Of a DNA stretch of 7,327 nt, positions 4,778 to 7,327 are shown piece after piece. Below the pieces are notes generated by a model. It worked only from the letters and a program-made list of their open reading frames with translations, had not been told where the DNA came from and did not search any database. This stretch comes from Sedimentitalea sp042687825 (GTDB lineage Bacteria > Pseudomonadota > Alphaproteobacteria > Rhodobacterales > Rhodobacteraceae). The stretch's first letter is position 1, and each line of letters begins with the position of its first letter. The stretch covers positions 1-7,327 of the forward strand of contig NZ_JBHUQE010000041.1 in assembly GCF_042687825.1 (NCBI RefSeq), in the 5' to 3' direction. Position numbers and translations under genes: made by a program.

Positions 4778-7219
4778 CTATCCGAGATTTTCGAGCGCCG
4801 ACTGGGCCTTATCCCTTTGATATCCTAGAGGAACCACGCCGACTCGCTGCCGGGCATAGACTGCGAGTTGATCAAGCCACGTATCGATCAGTCCTCTATG
4901 CCCTTCGTCCATGCCGTGGCGCAGCACGCCATAGCTACGCACGACCTCTGCAAGGGTCTCGAACGGATAGTACTGCGGCTCATCTTGGCGCAGGATCTTG
5001 CTGGTAAGTTCGATCGCTTCCTTAAAATCCCTAAATAAGTCGGCCCCAGTGCGGTTGGAATTTTCGGCCCGCAACACCAGGAACTTTGCTCGCCGGTCGT
5101 CGAGTTGGCGCCGGTCGAAATCCCTTCCGGTGCGGCGTTCGAACTCGCTGGCTTCACGATATCCCTGTTCGAGTAGCTTTTCGGCGGCGCCAAGTTTGCC
5201 GGCTGCACATTGGGCCATATGCCATTGCATCCAGAAAAGCGGCATTCGCCTGATCTGCAGCGCCTGCTTATTGTGCTCGAAGAACCGGTCGATTTCATCC
5301 CTGTCGGTGACGAAATCAGATAGGATGGAAAACCGCATCATCTGACCAAACATGCGCTGCTCGAAAGAGTTTCGATAGGTCGCCGCAAGATTCTTTAACA
5401 AAGGGACGATCGCATCAACGATTTCGGCATCGTTGAACAGGTTTTGCAGGATGTTCTGGGCTCCGATCGAGGGTACGGCCTGAATGGTCTCACCGGTCCG
5501 GCGCACAAGACGAAAACTGTCGTTTCCGGCACGAGCATTCAGCCCATCGATGATGGCGCCATAGTCCGTCGCCATCGCATTGCTGAGAAAGGAAACCGGT
5601 GCATTCTCGCCGATATGGGCGACAAAGAGCGCGATGATGATCGCCGCACGCTCGGTCTGGCTAAATGACAACTTATTGAATTCTTCACGATACCGATTGG
5701 TGACGTAGTCTGACCGGAGCAACCGCATCAGGAAATGCGGCAGGCTTGACTGGCAGGTGTTCTGGATGAACCGACGACGCGCATCGGTAGCAAGCGTATA
5801 GAAATCACGCCACCCGGTGATCTGATCGGCAAGGTCGCTCAGTGCGCGCGCTTCGTTCTCGTCAAGACTGACGAGGGGCATTTTCCGGAAACTGCCGAAA
5901 CCTTCGAGCGAATCCAGGCCAACAGGGTTGGCATCGACCGCCACGGCCCGGCCGGTGAGGATCAAGACGCCTTCCTGCCCATCAAACTGACGCGCAATGC
6001 TGGCGAGCCGTTCTGCTGGCAGATCAAAGCAGTTCTCGATGATCAGTGCCGCATTCGGCGCATGGTGAAGAATGTCTGCGACCTCGTTCAGCAGGTTCTC
6101 ATAAGCTTGGCGCATCTGGTAGACTGGTCTCGCCCCCGACAGGCGATAGGCAAGATCGGTTGTGAGCAGGGTCTTGCCATCGCAGGGATATCCCTCAAGA
6201 AGTAAAATTCGGGTGTCACCTGCGATAGCGGCCAGAATTTCCTGCGCGGCGCTGCGTTGCATGTGGTACTCGGATACATCGTTGGACCAATCCCGCGCGA
6301 GCTGCGAGGGGTCAACCTTGCCGTATAGAAACAAGTCTTCAATCTGGGTTTGCGTGGGAACCGTAGCTGCGGGATCCGGAGGCGTGTATTTTACGAAGCT
6401 GGCAAGGCGTGGCTCTTTCGGTGCCTCCTTTGCCAGAAGTCCTCTGATGGTATCGGCAAGCCCGGCGCGGCCGGTGAAGAACGGTGTGCCAAGTCGCTTT
6501 TGGGCTGCGGTGACATCAGGGTCGGCCTGGGCCGTCGGGCGATTGATGAAGAAGGCCTTCTGACGCAAGCCTGTCAGGTCGTGGATCGCTTGGTTGATGT
6601 GGAAATCGCTGGCATTGAAACCGACAAAAACCACGATCTGAGCCTGGTCGATGTCGCGTCGAAAGCGGTTGAGCCACCTTTTTACAAAGGTGAGATTTGC
6701 GTAGCTTTCGGCTCCGAGCACGCAGCTTTCACGAATGTTGTGTATGTCCCATTTCTGCACATAACCGTGCAGATGAATGATCGGGAGATTTGGCGTGGCC
6801 GTGTCGGGTTGATCTGTGTTGTTGAGGGGCTCGACCGGTTTTTGCGCAGCCTGTGCTGCAATCTCAAGCGCATTGTCGTAATTTGTCGTGTAGATCGCTT
6901 GCCAAGGGTAGCGTAACAGATCAGCCATATCAGAGGTCACGTTGGAAACGGTGAAACGCTCTTTCAGCAGCGTCATCATGCCGTTGTCGGCAATCTTGTC
7001 CTGTAGGGCATCTGCGGCATTTCGTAGATCCCTGTATGGCGGCTCCTGACGGAGTTCTATATTGAACAGATCGAGCAGCTGTGCGCCCGTGCCAAGCGTT
7101 TCATCCGGATTAAAGTTCAGGCAATCCGCGGAAAACCCTGCGCCGCAGAACAGGATAGCACCGCCATTTCGGGCAAGGTTGAAACGCCTTTGAAACTCGT
7201 CAACTGAATTGCTTTCCAT
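4778..7219 (-). CDS. SIR2 domain-P-loop NTPase protein, probable SIR2-STAND (Avs5-like) anti-phage defence protein
   Basis: The 813-residue protein has an N-terminal SIR2-like domain (about 15-265): FCGAGFSA (24-31), TTNYD (111-115), HLHG (149-152) and VFVGFNASD (197-205). Asn113 and His151 are the likely catalytic NADase residues. A P-loop NTPase module follows: Walker A GYPCDGKT (343-350), a Walker B-like ALIIEN (391-396) and LILTGR (419-424), a possible sensor. Residues from about 520 are mostly helical, with a TPR-like stretch near 650-690, and are the likely ligand sensor. SIR2 effectors in ThsA, DSR1/DSR2, SIR2-HerA and Avs5 destroy NAD+ upon phage detection. The order SIR2, NTPase, helical repeats fits SIR2-STAND proteins. 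The start is supported by TAGGAG nine bases before ATG. It appears to be a single-gene unit. Its DNA is less GC-rich than the mob genes (47% in row 5341-5400 against 80% in row 121-180, by hand count), consistent with acquired cargo. The defence role is inferred. Confidence 0.9.
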   Translation of the reverse strand: MESNSVDEFQRRFNLARNGGAILFCGAGFSADCLNFNPDETLGTGAQLLDLFNIELRQEPPYRDLRNAADALQDKIADNGMMTLLKERFTVSNVTSDMADLLRYPWQAIYTTNYDNALEIAAQAAQKPVEPLNNTDQPDTATPNLPIIHLHGYVQKWDIHNIRESCVLGAESYANLTFVKRWLNRFRRDIDQAQIVVFVGFNASDFHINQAIHDLTGLRQKAFFINRPTAQADPDVTAAQKRLGTPFFTGRAGLADTIRGLLAKEAPKEPRLASFVKYTPPDPAATVPTQTQIEDLFLYGKVDPSQLARDWSNDVSEYHMQRSAAQEILAAIAGDTRILLLEGYPCDGKTLLTTDLAYRLSGARPVYQMRQAYENLLNEVADILHHAPNAALIIENCFDLPAERLASIARQFDGQEGVLILTGRAVAVDANPVGLDSLEGFGSFRKMPLVSLDENEARALSDLADQITGWRDFYTLATDARRRFIQNTCQSSLPHFLMRLLRSDYVTNRYREEFNKLSFSQTERAAIIIALFVAHIGENAPVSFLSNAMATDYGAIIDGLNARAGNDSFRLVRRTGETIQAVPSIGAQNILQNLFNDAEIVDAIVPLLKNLAATYRNSFEQRMFGQMMRFSILSDFVTDRDEIDRFFEHNKQALQIRRMPLFWMQWHMAQCAAGKLGAAEKLLEQGYREASEFERRTGRDFDRRQLDDRRAKFLVLRAENSNRTGADLFRDFKEAIELTSKILRQDEPQYYPFETLAEVVRSYGVLRHGMDEGHRGLIDTWLDQLAVYARQRVGVVPLGYQRDKAQSALENLG

Positions 7220-7230
7220 GGGTTCAAACT

Positions 7231-7236
7231 CCTAGG
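7231..7236 (-). promoter_or_regulatory. Shine-Dalgarno of the SIR2-NTPase gene
   Basis: On the minus strand the bases before the start read TAGGAG, then TTTGAACCC, then ATG. This is a strong ribosome binding site at a slightly long spacing, and it supports the chosen start. Upstream is an AT-rich stretch, GTTAAAAAATT, that may contribute to a promoter, but no -35 box is clear. Confidence 0.6.
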
Positions 7237-7273
7237 TTGAATTTTTTAACGGAAAAACAGGCGTGAGACGATA

Positions 7274-7308
7274 GCGCCCTCCCCGCCCCCATATGGCGGG
7301 GAGGGCGC
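7274..7308. terminator. Perfect 14-bp-arm GC-rich hairpin upstream of the SIR2-NTPase gene
   Basis: GCGCCCTCCCCGCC (7274-7287) and GGCGGGGAGGGCGC (7295-7308) are fully complementary around a 7-base loop, CCCATAT. A stem this strong suggests a transcription terminator isolating the SIR2-NTPase gene from whatever lies to the right. Neither side has an immediate U-run: on the minus strand the nearest T-tract is about 16 bases past the stem. A recombination or protein-binding site is an alternative. Confidence 0.45.
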
Positions 7309-7327
7309 GGGCCATCTGCGACAGCCT

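Noticed and set aside
6350..6916. Plus-strand open frame of 188 codons
   Set aside because: It is a shadow of the SIR2 domain-coding region; all SIR2 motifs are in the minus frame.

Overview
The window reads as a stretch of a small, GC-rich mobilizable plasmid, or a plasmid-like segment, from an alphaproteobacterium. A Rhodobacteraceae host such as Paracoccus fits best. The evidence is a replication initiator of the RPA (RepA) family preceded by iterons, a MOB-Q relaxase with a divergent TraD/MobC-type partner, and a ParD/ParE-like addiction pair. The genus is inferred from gene style and base composition; there is no rRNA or chromosomal marker to prove it.

Layout. Positions 1-1234 (minus) hold the first 411 codons of a MobA/MobL relaxase that runs off the left edge. 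Positions 1235-1390 are a divergent intergenic region with a strong inverted repeat followed by TAAGTG, a probable origin of transfer. Positions 1391-1775 and 1772-2329 (plus) are a two-gene mobilization operon: a small TraD/MobC-like protein and an unrecognised coiled-coil protein with one membrane segment. The small gene is broken in the given sequence by an exact 123-bp direct duplication around a single N, which looks like an assembly join rather than biology. Positions 2336-2901 (minus) encode a ribbon-helix-helix antitoxin and a ParE-like toxin, overlapping by 4 bp. Positions 2902-3203 are the replication control region, with three short AT-rich repeats and five iterons in two sequence classes. 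Positions 3204-4211 (plus) encode the Rep protein. Positions 4215-4652 (minus) encode a helix-turn-helix/coiled-coil protein with palindromes upstream. Positions 4778-7219 (minus) encode an 813-residue protein with an N-terminal SIR2 domain, a central P-loop NTPase and a helical C-terminal region. The last 108 bases hold its ribosome binding site and a perfect 14-bp-arm hairpin.

How it fits together. The left part moves the plasmid in trans with a helper conjugation system, since no type IV secretion genes are visible. The centre replicates it and penalises its loss through the toxin-antitoxin pair. The HTH/coiled-coil protein may help control copy number or stability, but its role is not established here. 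No ParA-type partition gene is visible. The SIR2-NTPase gene looks like cargo: a single-gene anti-phage defence protein with SIR2-STAND (Avs5-like) architecture, predicted to deplete NAD+ when triggered. It is the most interesting gene here, because its C-terminal half is the likely sensor and I cannot assign it to a known family from sequence alone.
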